From NCBI GenBank assembly GCA_011032825.1, contig JAADJZ010000017.1:310001-374000 (forward strand): a stretch of DNA of 64,000 bases. The letters are read 5' to 3'. The stretch's first letter is position 1. Each line of letters opens with the position of its first letter. The notes below the pieces were generated by a model that did not search any database, had not been told where the DNA came from, and saw nothing but the letters and a program-made list of their open reading frames with translations. Shown piece after piece: positions 1 through 12,096 of this stretch. The position numbers and the translations under genes are program-made. This DNA is from Massariosphaeria phaeospora. Its lineage: Eukaryota > Ascomycota > Dothideomycetes > Pleosporales.

Positions 1-860
1 CAGTGGGATGCCAAACTGCTTGTGTTAAAGGTGGACTCCTCTCTGTGGAAATTGACGTGGGGTCTGAATCGCCGCCAGGAGCGCCCTTGGGCAGCAGATA
101 CTGGAAGAATTTGACGGCTTTGTTCTGCTTGAATGAATATATGACGGCACCAACATCGTAGCCAATCATCAAAGTGCCGATGTCTCTTGGGTGGAAAGCT
201 AGGGCGACGATGGACGTAGGGCGTGAGCGAGGGAACTGCGCACGCCACAGGTTGGGTATCTTGAATGGCGCGAGGCTCTCTCGATCGAGATCGTAGGCAA
301 GAACATCCCCTGCACTCTTTTAGCTGCCATCCCGAATACAAACCATACCATGGGTTTACATACCTACCTGGGTGCCCAGCAACGCATAGTCGAGAGTGGG
401 ATCGCTATGCAAGGCTGTGATTTTCGCCGGCACCGAGTGCGCATTCAGTAGGCGCTTTGTCTCCAACGAGAAGACTTGTAAGTCATTCCGCGAGTCGACA
501 CACAGCAGCTTGTCTGCGCAGAACTGGAGAATCTTCACGGACGCCCGTTGCGGCAAGGACAGTACTACTTCGACGCGGTTCTGACCAAAGACGTAGATCT
601 GGCCGGGCCCAAACTTGCTTTCTATGGTGCCGATGGCGATAAGGGATTGCACTGGATCATAGGCAATTTGGCTGACTTTGCTGTTCAGCCCGTAGTTGCG
701 AATCTACACGATGGCCCTTGTCAGTACTGGACGAGCTCTGAACGCGCGGACGCATGGCGGGGCGAGTTATTACACAGTCGAGCACAAATAGATCCGGCCC
801 TAGCCCAGTAGAGAGGTCGTTGGGGACGCCGGCCTGCTTCCCGCGGAGAAGATGGGCCAT
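1..860 (-). CDS. SRO7: Lgl/tomosyn-type WD40 exocytosis protein (Sro7 homologue), 5' part only
   Basis: Only the N-terminal part is present; the gene runs off the left edge. Exons are 774-860, 368-703 and 1-316, with introns of 70 bp (704-773) and 51 bp (317-367). The protein starts MAHLLRGKQAG, and the spliced text continues through a WD40-like beta-propeller region (FGPGQIYVFGQ, CADKLLCVDSRNDLQVF, DYALLGTQ, then FHPRDIGTLMIGY). This order is typical of fungal Lgl/Sro7 proteins. Family members bind the t-SNARE Sec9 and the Rab Sec4 and act in polarised exocytosis at the plasma membrane. The start is supported by the conserved first residues and a good ATG context. The assignment rests on recognised family text, not on a search. 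The next gene (1365-4187) is on the same strand behind a 504-bp gap. Confidence 0.83.
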
Positions 861-1364
861 GGTGTGGGGGATGTCTCATGGATGGATAGCATGGGCTTTG
901 TCTGGCACAGATGACTGACGGTCGGTCGCGCGTACCCGCGTACCCGACCTCGCTGCTGCGCGTGACGTCGGCAGGTTTTAGCGAGGAATGCACCTTCTAT
1001 GGGCGCACTACCTGGGAGGGTCGGTGCATGTTCCACAGGTAGTCTCGGGAGGCATTCACACGACAAATTTACTGAGCAATAATCAATTCATTCGTTCCAG
1101 CAAATACTAGTCATAGCAGCAACTATCTAATTGAACACCCCTTCTGATGCTCGACAATGTGTCTTCTCGTGCACCGCAACCCGGATAAAGCGAAAACCGG
1201 GGTCCAGAAGAGACTGGGAAAGTAGAAATAGAGCCCGATAGCCGACTAGACCGCACCTTGCAGTACACTACCAGTACAGACGCCGCGTCCATGTCTATGG
1301 TATCCAATTACGCCGCCCCCAATACACTCATTCTGAAAACAAAAGACTTTTCGTACAGACAGCT
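861..1364. other. intergenic, no gene seen
   Basis: This is the upstream region of the Sro7-like gene and the 3' flank of the next minus-strand gene. I see no conserved reading frame, RNA gene or strong repeat. Confidence 0.6.
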
Positions 1365-4187
1365 CTACGTCATCATGGGAGCTCCATTGGGATGCTGTCC
1401 GCCATACTGGCCGCCGTTGGGCGGCGGCTGTGGAGTACCCGACCCTTGTCTGCTGATGAGGTTGTTCTGTGCTGCTAACCTAGCTTGAGCCTGTGCCGTA
1501 ACCTGTGCTTGTTGTCGCTCCAGCAGCGCCTGCTGATGACTTGGGGGTAACCCGCCATACCCGGTTGGCGGAATGGTGGCTGGCGGAGGCTGCGGAGTGC
1601 CGTATTGAGATGCACCATAGTAGGAGCTACGTATCTGGCCCCCTGACACTGGCGTTCCGTACGCAGGGCGTGGTGCGTAGTTTCCTTGAGCAACAGGCGG
1701 ATTCGCTTTTAGAGGTGAGGCAGTGCGCGCATGCGGACTAGGTACAGGATTATAGCTGTGCATCGGGGCCACAGTCGGAGTTCGCTGGTAATAGCCGTTC
1801 GGTGGTTGCTGCGCCGGATATCGACTGTGACCTTGGGGTTGAGGATTCGGTGGGTAGAATTGCGAACTCGCAGCGCCACCATAGTTCGCAGGCTGTGTAG
1901 GCCGTTGAGGGTAGTATTGCCCGGTCGGAGTCTGTCCATACGATGTCCTTGGGGTTTGCTGGCCGTATGGCTGTGATGAAGGGTACACCGGGCGGGGCGC
2001 ACTGGCATAGGAAGATGTGGGTGCTTGATATCCTGGCATAGCACCAGAAAGCGGACGCTGATGATAGTGCACAGACGGTGATCGATGCGCCGTTTGTTGT
2101 TGTGGGTAATATGATTGGGGAGTTGAGACGGGCCGAGAAGTCGAGTGCGCTGACGGGGTTGCACGAGCATATTGAGTGCTTGAAGGCGGATAATGTGCGT
2201 GCGCAGTCGATCCGGTAGACGCCATACGTGAGAGACTGGGGACGGCTGCCGCAGCCGGCACTGTTTGGGGCTTTTCGAGCCTGGACTGACGATCGTCCTC
2301 GAGTACTCCTCTGTGCTCTTTGGTCTCCATGATGATGGTGCGGCTGATATTGAGCTCTTCCAGTTGATCGCCATTCAGTTTGGCAACTGCGTAGGGAGGC
2401 AGTTGCGAGATCATCAGCCTCAACTGCAGTTTGAGCATCTGATAAACATCGACCTCTTCCGAAGATGGAGCAGCGGGACTCCCCGCAAGCGAGGCGAGTG
2501 ATGAGTTGTGTATGACTGGCGTGTGAGGATTGGTCGCGAGCGACGAATTTCGAATACGCTGGTGGGATGCTAATGTCTCCAGAAGCTCCGAAATCTCGTC
2601 GAGCACCTCCTCAGTGTTCTTGTCAGGATCAGAATTTTCTGCGGTTTCCAGAGACGGATCAATGCCAATGGGGTCGAAATTCTCAACAGCTTCCTGGAAG
2701 CATTCGTCCTCGTCGGCAGTCCCGTTTGCATCGCCCTTTGCAGTCGCATCCAAATCCAGAAGATCGGGGTCGATGGGAAACGCATCGTTGAAGCGCTTTT
2801 CGCCGACTCTCTGCCACCAAACCTTATTCTTTGTTTCCTCAGGGATGAGTGCTGTAGCATCATCCCGAGTGGGAGCGAAACTGGAGTAGGCACTGCGAAA
2901 GAGCGCATCTTCCTTTGCTTGCTTGACGGCAGCAATCGTCACTTCAGACGGCGGCAGTTGCGCTTCACCGGTACTAAGCGCTCGTTGTCTACTCTTTTGT
3001 CTCGCAGTAGGCGATGTGGGGTCCTTTGGCATATCGACTCCGCCATATCCTAACCAGTTACCCGTGGACAAGCTTTGTTTCGCATAGTTGTACGAACTCC
3101 TACGGCTAGGCTTGGAGGGTTCCGGATGTGCGAAAGTTATGGTATTCCCTTTTGTTGTGGAAGGCTTCGCAACCTTCGGTGGACCGAGTTGAGGGAGGGG
3201 CGGAAGGGGTCGGAAGATTTCACCAAATGTCAATCCCTTCTTTCCCTTATTGCTATTGGCCTCGTCGGACGTCGGAAAGACTTGGGTCGTTGAGATGATA
3301 TTGGGCAGACTCGATTCTCGCAATGGCAGCGTGACCTTCACCGCCGTGTCTAGACTGGAAGTTACAGCTCCATTAGTAGGAGCAACCCGTTGAGGCTGTT
3401 GTAAACTCGAAAAGAGCTGTTTGGGGCCCTGCGCGCTTCCGTAGAGCGTAAGGACTGACCGACCTTCAGACTCCTCTTCCAAGAGTTGAATGAGCTGTTC
3501 GTTCGACGAGTCCTTTTCTACAGTGCCGTCCACTGCCTCGATTGTTCCAGCTATACAGGCCCTGCGAGCCGTTTCTCTAGATACTAGCATTCTTACGGTC
3601 TTCCGGAACGCTAGAACTGTAGCCTGCAACCTAGTCTCCTCTAGAGAGGGTTGCGCAGTCGGTAGCTCACTTGTGCCTACAGATGCCAGGATCTCGGTGG
3701 TTGCATTTTCCACATCTTTCTCAAAAGCTTCAAGAGAATCGTAGGATCCGTTTTGTATCAGGGTAGTAATAGTAGCACCACCTGGAAGTGCCAACTTTGT
3801 ACGCTTTGACTCGGACTCGCCTGAGGAGGCGCGACTAATAGACGAAGTTATGGGGTGGGCTAATACAGAGGGCTCGGTATCGTAGCTGTGATACACTGGT
3901 TAGAATGCGGCGTCAAACAAGGGATACGATCCGTCAAGGAAAAGCGACGGTGTTCTAGGACATGCGACGGCGACATACCTCTTCAGAACAGCAAGGATAT
4001 CTTCCAGCACTGGCTGCACGGGAGCGGTGCTTCTATTTGCCAAATGCGCCGACGATGGGTTCGACGCGCCGTTGAGGGCAATTGCATCCGTCCCGGAGCG
4101 CTTGCGTTTGGCGAGAGAAGGCGACGAGGGCGGCTGTGGCAGCGATGGCGGGACTAGGGTGCCGTTGGTGGAGGCCATGGTGGCCAT
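1365..4187 (-). CDS. Gln/Pro-rich conserved fungal protein, 909 aa
   Basis: Two exons, 3979-4187 and 1365-3885, are joined across a 93-bp intron (3886-3978, GTATGT...CACAG). Splicing gives the junction LEDILAVLKSYDTEPSVL. The start at 4187 has an ACCATGG context; a second in-frame ATG at 4178 and one at 4229 are alternatives. The N-terminus has a KRKRS basic patch that could be a nuclear signal. A central conserved block contains LTFGEIFRPLPPLP, RSAYSSFAPTRDD and NKVWWQRVGEKRFNDAF. The last 300 or so residues are low complexity, rich in Gln, Pro, Tyr, Ser and Gly. It resembles fungal proteins sometimes labelled 'glutamine repeat protein-1'; I know of no established biochemical role. A chromatin or transcription-linked role would be a guess from composition only. 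Confidence 0.82.
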
Positions 4188-4715
4188 GGTGATGGCGGGC
4201 GCTGTTCGCGATGCCGTTGAGACGTGCAACGCGCTCAGGGCCGGGCGTCGTGGTTAGCGGTCGTGCCCACGACTTCTGCGTGTCCTGGGTGGCGAGGCGA
4301 AATCACACTGCACACTGCACAGCAGCAGTGGGACGGTCCAGGACGTCGACAGATGCGCGCGCAGCGGGTTGCAGCGAGGGGGCAAGCCGGGGGGAGCGTG
4401 TGAAGCTGGCGGTGGAGTGGAGGATGGCTACGTTTTGGGGTTGGTGAGGCAGGAACGCGAGAATGGACTGACTGGCGCCAAGGCCCCTCGGTCACACCAC
4501 AGGCCCCGACGGGCACAGTGCAAGCGGCGGGCACCAACGTATTGCCGTGCCGTTGCAGCCAATGTCAAGGTGATGCGACGGAGCCTGTTCCCGGGGCTGC
4601 TTGCGCGCACACAGATTGCGTAGACAGGGCGAGAATGGCGACTGCACGGAGAGGGTGATTGAGCCTGGACGAGGAGTTGCGCCCGCGCCCTTGGTCCAAG
4701 CGGGCTAGCTGCACT
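4188..4715. promoter_or_regulatory. divergent promoter region
   Basis: About 530 bp separate the starts of the Gln/Pro-rich gene (minus) and the PPR-like gene (plus). It is GC-rich with no recognisable coding conservation. Bidirectional promoter function is inferred from the head-to-head arrangement only. Confidence 0.45.
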
Positions 4716-7700
4716 ATGCAACTATGCCCAGCGCAGCTTAGCGCATTCCAATATATCCCCGGCACCCATGGGCCTCGCGCGGTATTCTCACTCGACCACA
4801 GCCATCCCGCGCTGCCTTTACGACATTGGTCTCGATGTCATTGCACCGTCTCGCCCCGTGCTGTCAATGAATGCCCTTCTACCCTTTGCTGGCGGCTCCA
4901 GGTAGCCCGAGTCGCTGTCTGCTGCTCAGGTCGTGCTTTCCGTCTGCGAGTAGCCCGGTACATTTTGCTCGACAGCTTCTGCACCGCCAATGCTGACCCT
5001 TCCCAGCGTCCGACAGCGTCAATTGCGTTGCGTCGTTTGATCCTGCGCGGGCAGTCATGTCTACTCCGCAGCTTTCCCCCCAATGCGCCCGTGCCGCGCC
5101 AGCACTTCACCAGACGGCTGTGCGGAGGAGCCCGTTTCTCTATTCCTGAGCATGCCGCCCGATCTACAGGTCCATCCTTGGGCGATGAAGAGATTGCAGA
5201 GCATGAGTGGGATATGTCAGCTTCTGTCCTCGAAGTAGGCGAAGCCCAAGTACACGAAGGGACCGAGGAACACGTGTTTTTCCAACCCACTAGGAACACG
5301 TCCAAGGCCCGACGCCGGAGCCGCCCTTATTCCATACTGCGCACTCTTCCCCAGTCCGCCCAAACTCTCTACGAACTGACGCCACCGGGCAAAGTTGATT
5401 TGTCCTACGCAAGCCCCCGACGGTTCGGGTCTGGTGGGGTGTCGCGATATAAGATCTCGGCTCCAGCGGCTACTATAACGCTGGCAGAAAGTCCCATGTC
5501 AACGTATTCTATCCTAGCCCGATACATTGCCATCGCTACCGCACTCCCCGCCGAGTCTGAGTACTGCTTTCGCCATGAGGAACTTGGTTATATGAGGGAA
5601 AGGGGCTATTCCCAGAAAAATATAGAGGAGTGGGCAGCAGCACTGCTTACTCAGACATCTGATTCTGCATCTCAGATATTTAGCGGCAGTGAAGGACGAG
5701 ACTCGCCACCGTTGTTCCTAGTGCTACTTTTCCTGCGTCGAAGACACTTGAAAGGCTCTGCCTTTCAAACTGTCCTGAATCATATCGAATACAGATTACG
5801 CCATGAAGCCACTGGTTGGACAACCCTGAAGATCCTTGTCATACGTTTACTCCGGCATGCGCGTAAAAACTGGCCCGAGTCAATCCCATGGATCGCATCT
5901 GTTTTCACCACCGAGGCTAGCAAAATCCTTGACACATTCGCCGAGAAAGGAGGTCCCTCTGCTGGTTTGCCAGCTGACTTTGCTCACTTCAGCAATATAT
6001 TTCTGTCACTCCTTGCTTCCCCAACTAGCTTACGTACCGTACTCTGTTCCATCCACCAAGAGAGAGCGCAATTCTACGTACTTCAATTCATGGCGGACCA
6101 ATCTCCACCACTGATCGTGACTAGAGAAGGCTTTAGAGCGATCACAAGGACTCAACTAGCCCATGTCAAAACCAACCAGGAGCATGAATGGGCAGAGCTG
6201 AAAGGAACCTCTTGGCCTCCTTGGAAAGAGAATCGGACGGCTGTGGACGACGACAAGGGATACGAATTTGGTACTTCAAGAGCGTCAAGTATCCTTCATC
6301 GCATGTACGAAGCTGGATACCCGGCTCGTACCTGGGAAAAACTTGCGGAGGTCTATGCTGGATGGGATATAGATCTCAGCCCCACGATCCAGACTCGAAC
6401 CCTGCTTCCCCATGTTCAAACAGGATTCAGAGACCAGGACGACTTGGATTTACTCCTTTGGGCCGCGAGAGTCCGAACGACACGGACGCGAAGAGAGGCT
6501 TGGGCATGTTTTCTCGCTTATGAGTCCTCAAAAGCACGTCCACATCAGGAAGTCTATTTCGCCATGTTTGAAAAGTTACACCACCCAGAAAGAACACGCA
6601 ATCACCAGCAAGAAGAGGATGAACTCCGTAAAGGTTCCAGGAGGGAACCGCTCCCTGGTGACATGAAGGAACCATTACCGGATCCCGCATCTCCACTCAA
6701 TCTTGTTTATCTCCGAGAACCTGTGCCTACACTTGATGCACTGTATCATAGAATGATAGCCCGTGGACTACGTCCCACTACACGGCTACTCGCATTCTTA
6801 ATCGAGACATTGCCGGATTTTCGAGTGGTAGTAAACTTGCTAGACTCCGCAAAAGATGAGTTTGGTGCAGGCATAGACGCCCTTCTTCATGGAAAACTAT
6901 CACACGAGACAAGAGAGCCAGTGCCGGGCTACCTATTCGCAGCTTTTATTCGCTTTCTCTGTCGCTTCGGCCAATTTTCCCATGTCCCTAATGCAAATCC
7001 ACATTTCGTTGTTCCAGAAGATCACTACGACAAGCTTATGAGAGATCAACACTACGTTCTCGAATATGCTTATTTTCTTCTGATGCACTTCCGCCCGCAA
7101 TATCGACCTGCTTGGACCGCGTTCATGCACAAACTCGTGTTTTTCAACCTTACCAGTGGTGACCATGCTGTTCTGAACCGCACTATAATCCAGTACAGAA
7201 TGGTCGGGGATATGCTAGATAAAATTAATGAGCTGGATCTCGATCTGGACGAGCAGCAGTTTCGCCTCATCTGCACGGCTGCGCGGTATGCCGCGCAATC
7301 TGCCTTGGCAAAACGGCTCTTGAGCGAAGATGCACACCATGTACGCACGACCGCACCCCACCGACTACGGAAATCGTTCCACCAGCTATGTGGCACAATC
7401 TCAGACGGAAACTCAGACACGGAGTACCCGATACCCTTGCGCATTCCCGGCCCCGCCGCCCTCCATTCGTTCGTCCGCGCTCTAGGCATCCTCCAAGACT
7501 TTGAAGGCCTCTTTTCCTTCTCGAGTTGGTTGTGCAAGAATCATGCTGAGGTGATAGCTCGCGCTGATGCTCAGCATTCGGGTCCGCAGGCGCTCTACAG
7601 AACTGTTGTAGCGCTGCGAGCGGCTTTGGAGGGTGTGCTGGAGGCGGGACAAGATGCTGCGCCGAGTGATCTCATCGCGTTGATCAAGGCGCAAATTGAG

Positions 7701-7817
7701 GGCGTGGAGGCTTGGGGTGGTTGGCCGTCGGATGACGCTGTGGATGCGTATACTAATGGGAGACTGACGAGACAAGCCGACCATTTCATGAAGGTCGGGC
7801 GGGGTTATAATAACTAA
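4716..7817 (+). CDS. large helical-repeat (PPR-like) protein, probably mitochondrial, ~1030 aa
   Basis: One long open frame without visible introns. The frame continues upstream only from a TTG, so the first in-frame ATG is at 4716. This start is uncertain: the first ~150 residues are rich in Arg, Cys and Ser, and a 5' intron or a later start is possible. Text near residues 110-140 (LRRLILRGQSCLLR, then FTRRL) looks like a mitochondrial targeting segment. The rest is mostly alpha-helical with repeated helix pairs, for example MSTYSILARYIAIATALP, FQTVLNHIEYRLR and TLDALYHRMIARGLRPTTRL. The last reads like a PPR motif (xYxxMIxxGxxPxxxx). Fungal proteins of this build usually act on mitochondrial RNAs. 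I cannot name the orthologue. Confidence 0.7.
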   Translation: MQLCPAQLSAFQYIPGTHGPRAVFSLDHSHPALPLRHWSRCHCTVSPRAVNECPSTLCWRLQVARVAVCCSGRAFRLRVARYILLDSFCTANADPSQRPTASIALRRLILRGQSCLLRSFPPNAPVPRQHFTRRLCGGARFSIPEHAARSTGPSLGDEEIAEHEWDMSASVLEVGEAQVHEGTEEHVFFQPTRNTSKARRRSRPYSILRTLPQSAQTLYELTPPGKVDLSYASPRRFGSGGVSRYKISAPAATITLAESPMSTYSILARYIAIATALPAESEYCFRHEELGYMRERGYSQKNIEEWAAALLTQTSDSASQIFSGSEGRDSPPLFLVLLFLRRRHLKGSAFQTVLNHIEYRLRHEATGWTTLKILVIRLLRHARKNWPESIPWIASVFTTEASKILDTFAEKGGPSAGLPADFAHFSNIFLSLLASPTSLRTVLCSIHQERAQFYVLQFMADQSPPLIVTREGFRAITRTQLAHVKTNQEHEWAELKGTSWPPWKENRTAVDDDKGYEFGTSRASSILHRMYEAGYPARTWEKLAEVYAGWDIDLSPTIQTRTLLPHVQTGFRDQDDLDLLLWAARVRTTRTRREAWACFLAYESSKARPHQEVYFAMFEKLHHPERTRNHQQEEDELRKGSRREPLPGDMKEPLPDPASPLNLVYLREPVPTLDALYHRMIARGLRPTTRLLAFLIETLPDFRVVVNLLDSAKDEFGAGIDALLHGKLSHETREPVPGYLFAAFIRFLCRFGQFSHVPNANPHFVVPEDHYDKLMRDQHYVLEYAYFLLMHFRPQYRPAWTAFMHKLVFFNLTSGDHAVLNRTIIQYRMVGDMLDKINELDLDLDEQQFRLICTAARYAAQSALAKRLLSEDAHHVRTTAPHRLRKSFHQLCGTISDGNSDTEYPIPLRIPGPAALHSFVRALGILQDFEGLFSFSSWLCKNHAEVIARADAQHSGPQALYRTVVALRAALEGVLEAGQDAAPSDLIALIKAQIEGVEAWGGWPSDDAVDAYTNGRLTRQADHFMKVGRGYNN

Positions 7818-7984
7818 CCAGCCCTGCGGAATAGAAACTCAATAATATTGTGGAAGACGGATTTGGCTTCAGATACCCTTAGAGATCCCGTTATTTATGC
7901 TTTCATAGAATTGTCTATGTACCACTTGTGTAGACGGGGTGTTGCTGCTCGTCCAGAAGAACATGGTGTTCGTTCACCTTACCC

Positions 7985-9850
7985 TCACGTCGTCAGTCTG
8001 AATCCAGGATGGTCGTCTCCCAAATTATCTGCATCCGCCTCACTCAGCCGATAATCCCTCTCTCCCCTATCCCTCTTGCGGTTCTCCGCCCTGACCAGAA
8101 AGAACAAGGCCGTACACGCAACCCCACAGATCCACAACAGCCCCAAACTCACCCCATAGCCCGTCCTATACGTCGGGCTCTCGCGCTGCAGAAACACATT
8201 CGACGCCACAATGCCCCCGATGTTGCCGAAGCCGACCTGCATGGCGGCGCTGACACTGCGCTTGTAGTGGCCGGACACGAGGTTCGACATCCAGACCACC
8301 AGGATGGGCTGCGTGATGTAGCCGCCGGGCACGACGAGGAAGAGCGCAAAGTACTTGACTGCGGCCGAGAGGTGCGCCTGTGCAAGCAGCAGGATGTATC
8401 CCACACTCGCAACGCACAGCCCAAAGATACAGAAGAAATAGCGGTGGCGCAGGCGGTCTGTGATCCACGCCGCCACAATCGCCGTCACGGTAGCGACGAC
8501 AAAGATGGGGATCGAGCGGATTTGCGCGGCCGACGACGTGTATCCGAGCTCCTTGACGATGGTCGGGATGAAGAAGGAGCCGGCGTAGCCGGTGTTTACG
8601 ATGCCGAAGTAGGCGACGGTGCCGAGGTAGATTTTGGGGTCGCGGAAGATGCGGCGTGCGGCGGGCTTGTCGAGGCGGTTCATGATGGCGTCGCCGCTGT
8701 CTTGGCTGAGGCGGGCGATGAGGAGTGCGCGTTCGGGCTCGGTGAGGAAGGAGGCGGTTTCGGGCCAGTCGGTTACCCAGAATTTGGCTGCGATGCCGAT
8801 GAGGAGGGTCATGAGGCCTTCGATGATGACTGTGTGGCGGATTTGTCTTGTCAGTGTCGTTTGGGAAGGGGGTAAGATGCCACGTTTGGCCATAAGGCTG
8901 GGATTGCTCCAGTTGCGCCTTGTGAATACTGTACTTCTGGATAGGGCCCGCTAGGGCTAGCATAATGATAACTAGTATGAGATGGTCACTTACAGATCCA
9001 ACGCCACCCGCGGTACCCTCTTATCCCGTCCATCTTTGCTATTGCGAAGGCGAGAAGCTGGGAAAGGTCAATAAGCTATGTATCGAGGGAAAAGGGGAAA
9101 ACAAACGCCGCCAAAGGCGCCTGCTATAATGCCAGCCGCGAAGAAAAGGGTGATGCGCCATTGAAGCTCGTAACGCTTGTAGTACCTGTAGAAGTCAACA
9201 AGTAACCAGTTCGGGACTGTGGATCTAAGTTACATAGAGATCAAGTAAACACAACCTGAGCATTGTTAGACACTTCATGACAGTTCCTTGGAGGTGTGTC
9301 TTACCCGGAAACAGGCCAGCTTCAAAGAAGCCCAATAACGCTCTCATCGCGACGAGCCCGCTGAATGTGTTTACTAGTCCCATTCCTATAGTTGAAATGC
9401 CTACAAAAGCCTTTAGCAACGAGAGACAGGTTTGTGGTTGATGACTGACCCCAAAGGACCATGATTAGAGCCAGCCATGTGGAAGGAGCGAGCCTCTTGA
9501 GAACTAGATTGGACGGAACTTCGAAGAGGATGTACGGGATGAAGAAAACAAAAAGAGCAATATTGTAGTCGGAGTTCTGCAGGTGGAGGTCTTCGGTAAG
9601 TCCTTGGATTTTGGCGTTTCCTAGGCGGATTTCAGTAAACATCCAACAACAGAAACAGGTAGCACGTACCTATATTTACTCGATCCAGAAAGGCCACAAG
9701 GAAAAGAACGAACAGAGGCGGCAAAACATGCAGATCACATTTTCTCAACAATCTCTTCTCGGCTTCTGGGTCTATGTTGTATCTTTCCGTGGCACTGATA
9801 ACTTCAATCTTTTCGGCAGGAACGCCAGGCTCTCTCTTCTCGTCGGTCAT
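7985..9850 (-). CDS. MFS transporter, anion:cation symporter (Dal5/Tna1-like) family, 485 aa
   Basis: Seven exons were assembled by hand: 9670-9850, 9450-9620, 9305-9400, 9234-9255, 9107-9185, 8994-9057 and 7985-8829. Most introns are 48-49 bp; the last is 158 bp. One exon is only 22 nt. All phases agree and give 1458 nt. The product has twelve hydrophobic segments. The N-terminal RKCDLHVLPPLFVLFLVAFLDRVNIGNAK and the loop GWRWIFIIEG are signatures of the ACS/allantoate permease group, whose members carry nicotinate, allantoate, pantothenate, biotin and similar organic anions by proton symport. The substrate cannot be told from sequence. It is convergent with the PPR-like gene (167 bp between stops) and divergent from 10770-11693. 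No other catabolic gene lies next to it. Confidence 0.9.
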
Positions 9851-10769
9851 GGTGAACCTGAGGAACTAAAGGGATACTGGATATGAGGGCACAACACGGC
9901 GTCGTTGTGTGTAGAGGGGCAGACGTTAAAGTGGTGCGCAGGCATAGTGATAGGCATTGTCACCCCGCTCTGTGCTCATATGTATACCTAGAGTCTTAAT
10001 GGCACCAATATAAGTCGATAGCCGACTTCAACTAGCGAACTCATATCCCCGCAGTTTGGGGTTCTTGGAGGAGAATCTGGGGAGGTGCTAGGGAACGACC
10101 GACCACGAAATAGATTCCGTCTTGTTTCTGCTACTGGAAAGAACCAAGCTAGTACCTAGAATAACTTTTAAATTGTCGGCAAGTGCCCTTGTGGTTCAGA
10201 AGGACGCAAAGGTGTACAAGGAGAGAGCAAGCAGGGTGGGAAAGGAAAGTTGCCCCCCATGCAAGTACAATGAGCGGGGTTCCTGTACCGTCATGCGAAC
10301 TATACTATTCACTTGTTACTTGCATCAGATTGGATCATATGTACAAAGAGATAGGGCTAAGCTATGGCGAAATCATGCGTGACAGCAAAGATAATGTTAT
10401 GAGAGCCGAGAAAGTCGAAGTCGAAGTCTAATTAGGCATGCACAAGGTCGCTGAATCGGGACGAACGCAACGTCACCGCCAAGGCCCGTCGAATAGTGGG
10501 GCTTCAACGGCTGCATCTACAGTACGACCGAAGGAATCGATCAATTTGCGCAGGTTGAGGTGTCGGTATTCGTGAAGCTTTCAAGTCGTCGATCGGGGAG
10601 GCTCTTTCAAACTGCCCTTGCATGCCTTTCCTTTGAGGCCTCACCCCACCACCCAATACGTCACTCCAACAAGGCGCCCCTGCAAGTCTTTAGCAAAACA
10701 CGCCTCGACCACCTCCCTTACTCTGACTCTCCACCCACAGCAACTCACACATACTCGATACTGCCCAGC
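9851..10769. promoter_or_regulatory. divergent intergenic region, 919 bp
   Basis: Lies between the MFS start (minus) and the Ser-rich gene start (plus). The last ~130 bp are pyrimidine-rich, as often found upstream of fungal start codons. No gene, RNA or repeat is seen. Confidence 0.5.
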
Positions 10770-11693
10770 ATGACCGCGAAACCGCCAACCCTGATCAACC
10801 TCCCGCCCCCGCCTTCTGATCCAGCGACGCCCAACGATGCACCGTAAGGCAGACACTCTGCGCGCATTGATCTCTTGTACGAAGACTGACCAGATGCGTT
10901 TTCTAGGGGCACGCCAAACTCAGCCACGACCACCATGTCCGAGCTGTCCACGGTCGCCATCAAGGACGGCCATCGCGGTCACTTCCCGCACCACCAGCAT
11001 CCCGCCGAGGCCGAGCGCGCCGACCGCATTTCGCGCCTCGCAGGGCTTGAAAGAGTCGCCGTCTCTGGGCGCACTCCATATGGCCTCACTCCTGGAAGCG
11101 CGAACAACCCCCCGCCCGGCTACTTCGACACCAACAACCAGCCCCCTATGTTCCGCGAGCGTAGCACTGTCGGCAGCGCCAGTGCAACTGGCAGTGTAGG
11201 GGGTCGCACGACGTGGGCTAGTGGCAGCGACGTGTATGACGGAGACAGAATGAGCGAGGACCAGGACGTCGAGACCTCCAGCATGGGCGGCTTCAGCGAT
11301 GAGGCGGCGTCACTGGTCGGATTCGGAGAGGGTGCAAGGACGCCGGCCCGGCAGCAGAGTTTGATTGGAAGCCCAGCGGTTGGGAAGGCGAGCGCTCTGC
11401 CACCGTACCTCAGGGATCAACCTCCTTTGAGCCCGATGACTGGTGTCAGTGTCCCCAGCAACTCAGGAACCGCACAGACGAGTTCGAGCGCAGACCAGAA
11501 GCAGGATGCAAGAATGCTCGACGGCATGTCTTACGATGGGGACTCCGTTGACGAAGGGAACCGCACACCACCTTATTCCAGCCAGGGTGCTGGTGGAGCC
11601 GAGACGGCAGAGCAAGTCGTTCAGGAGAGGATGCGTCAGCGTGCTGATCAAGCTAGCGCACAACGTCAGGATGCTATGGACTACGAGAAGTAG
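10770..11693 (+). CDS. conserved Ser/Gly-rich fungal protein of unknown function, 286 aa
   Basis: Two exons, 10770-10843 and 10907-11693, with a 63-bp intron (GTAAGG...TTCTAG) that keeps frame. The start MTAKPPTLINLPPPP is the first ATG after a CT-rich leader. The conserved parts look like HRGHFPHHQHP followed by AERADRISRLAGLERV near residues 45-75, and an acidic block MSEDQDVETSSMGGFSDEAASLVGFGEG in the middle. Most of the remainder is low-complexity Ser, Gly, Pro and Gln, so the protein is probably largely disordered. No signal peptide, membrane segment or catalytic motif is visible. I recognise it as a pattern found across Pezizomycotina but cannot assign a function. Confidence 0.8.
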
Positions 11694-12096
11694 GGGACAT
11701 TGGTTTGGGACAGTGGCCAGGTTATTTCCTTCATGATATCACGAGGCGTTCAGAGAGCCTGGGAACTCTTACTGGCCTACGGAGTATAACTGACGATGAC
11801 GGCTAAAATGGCCTACAAAGATGGCTGGTGGCCCAAATTTGCTGATGGCTGTAGCTATCACCCGTACACTATGTACGAATGTAAAAACATTTCATACGAA
11901 CTTCGTTGCGGAGTGATGATTGAGCTGAAGATCCTAGGTTCTGTCACAGGGGCCGGTTTCTGGATCCGAGCTAGTTTGCTAGCGTCTAGCGTAGGCTTGG
12001 CAGCTCGCTACACACACTCGGAATCTATTCGCAGTCGCTCCCACACGAAACCTCATCCCCAGTCCACCAGCCAAATCGACGTAGAAATCAGTCGCA
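11694..12096 (+). promoter_or_regulatory. upstream region of the eL29 gene
   Basis: About 400 bp between two plus-strand genes. Reading frames here are fortuitous. The last 80 bp before the ATG are pyrimidine-rich, a common feature of fungal ribosomal-protein gene leaders. No specific operator was identified. Confidence 0.45.
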
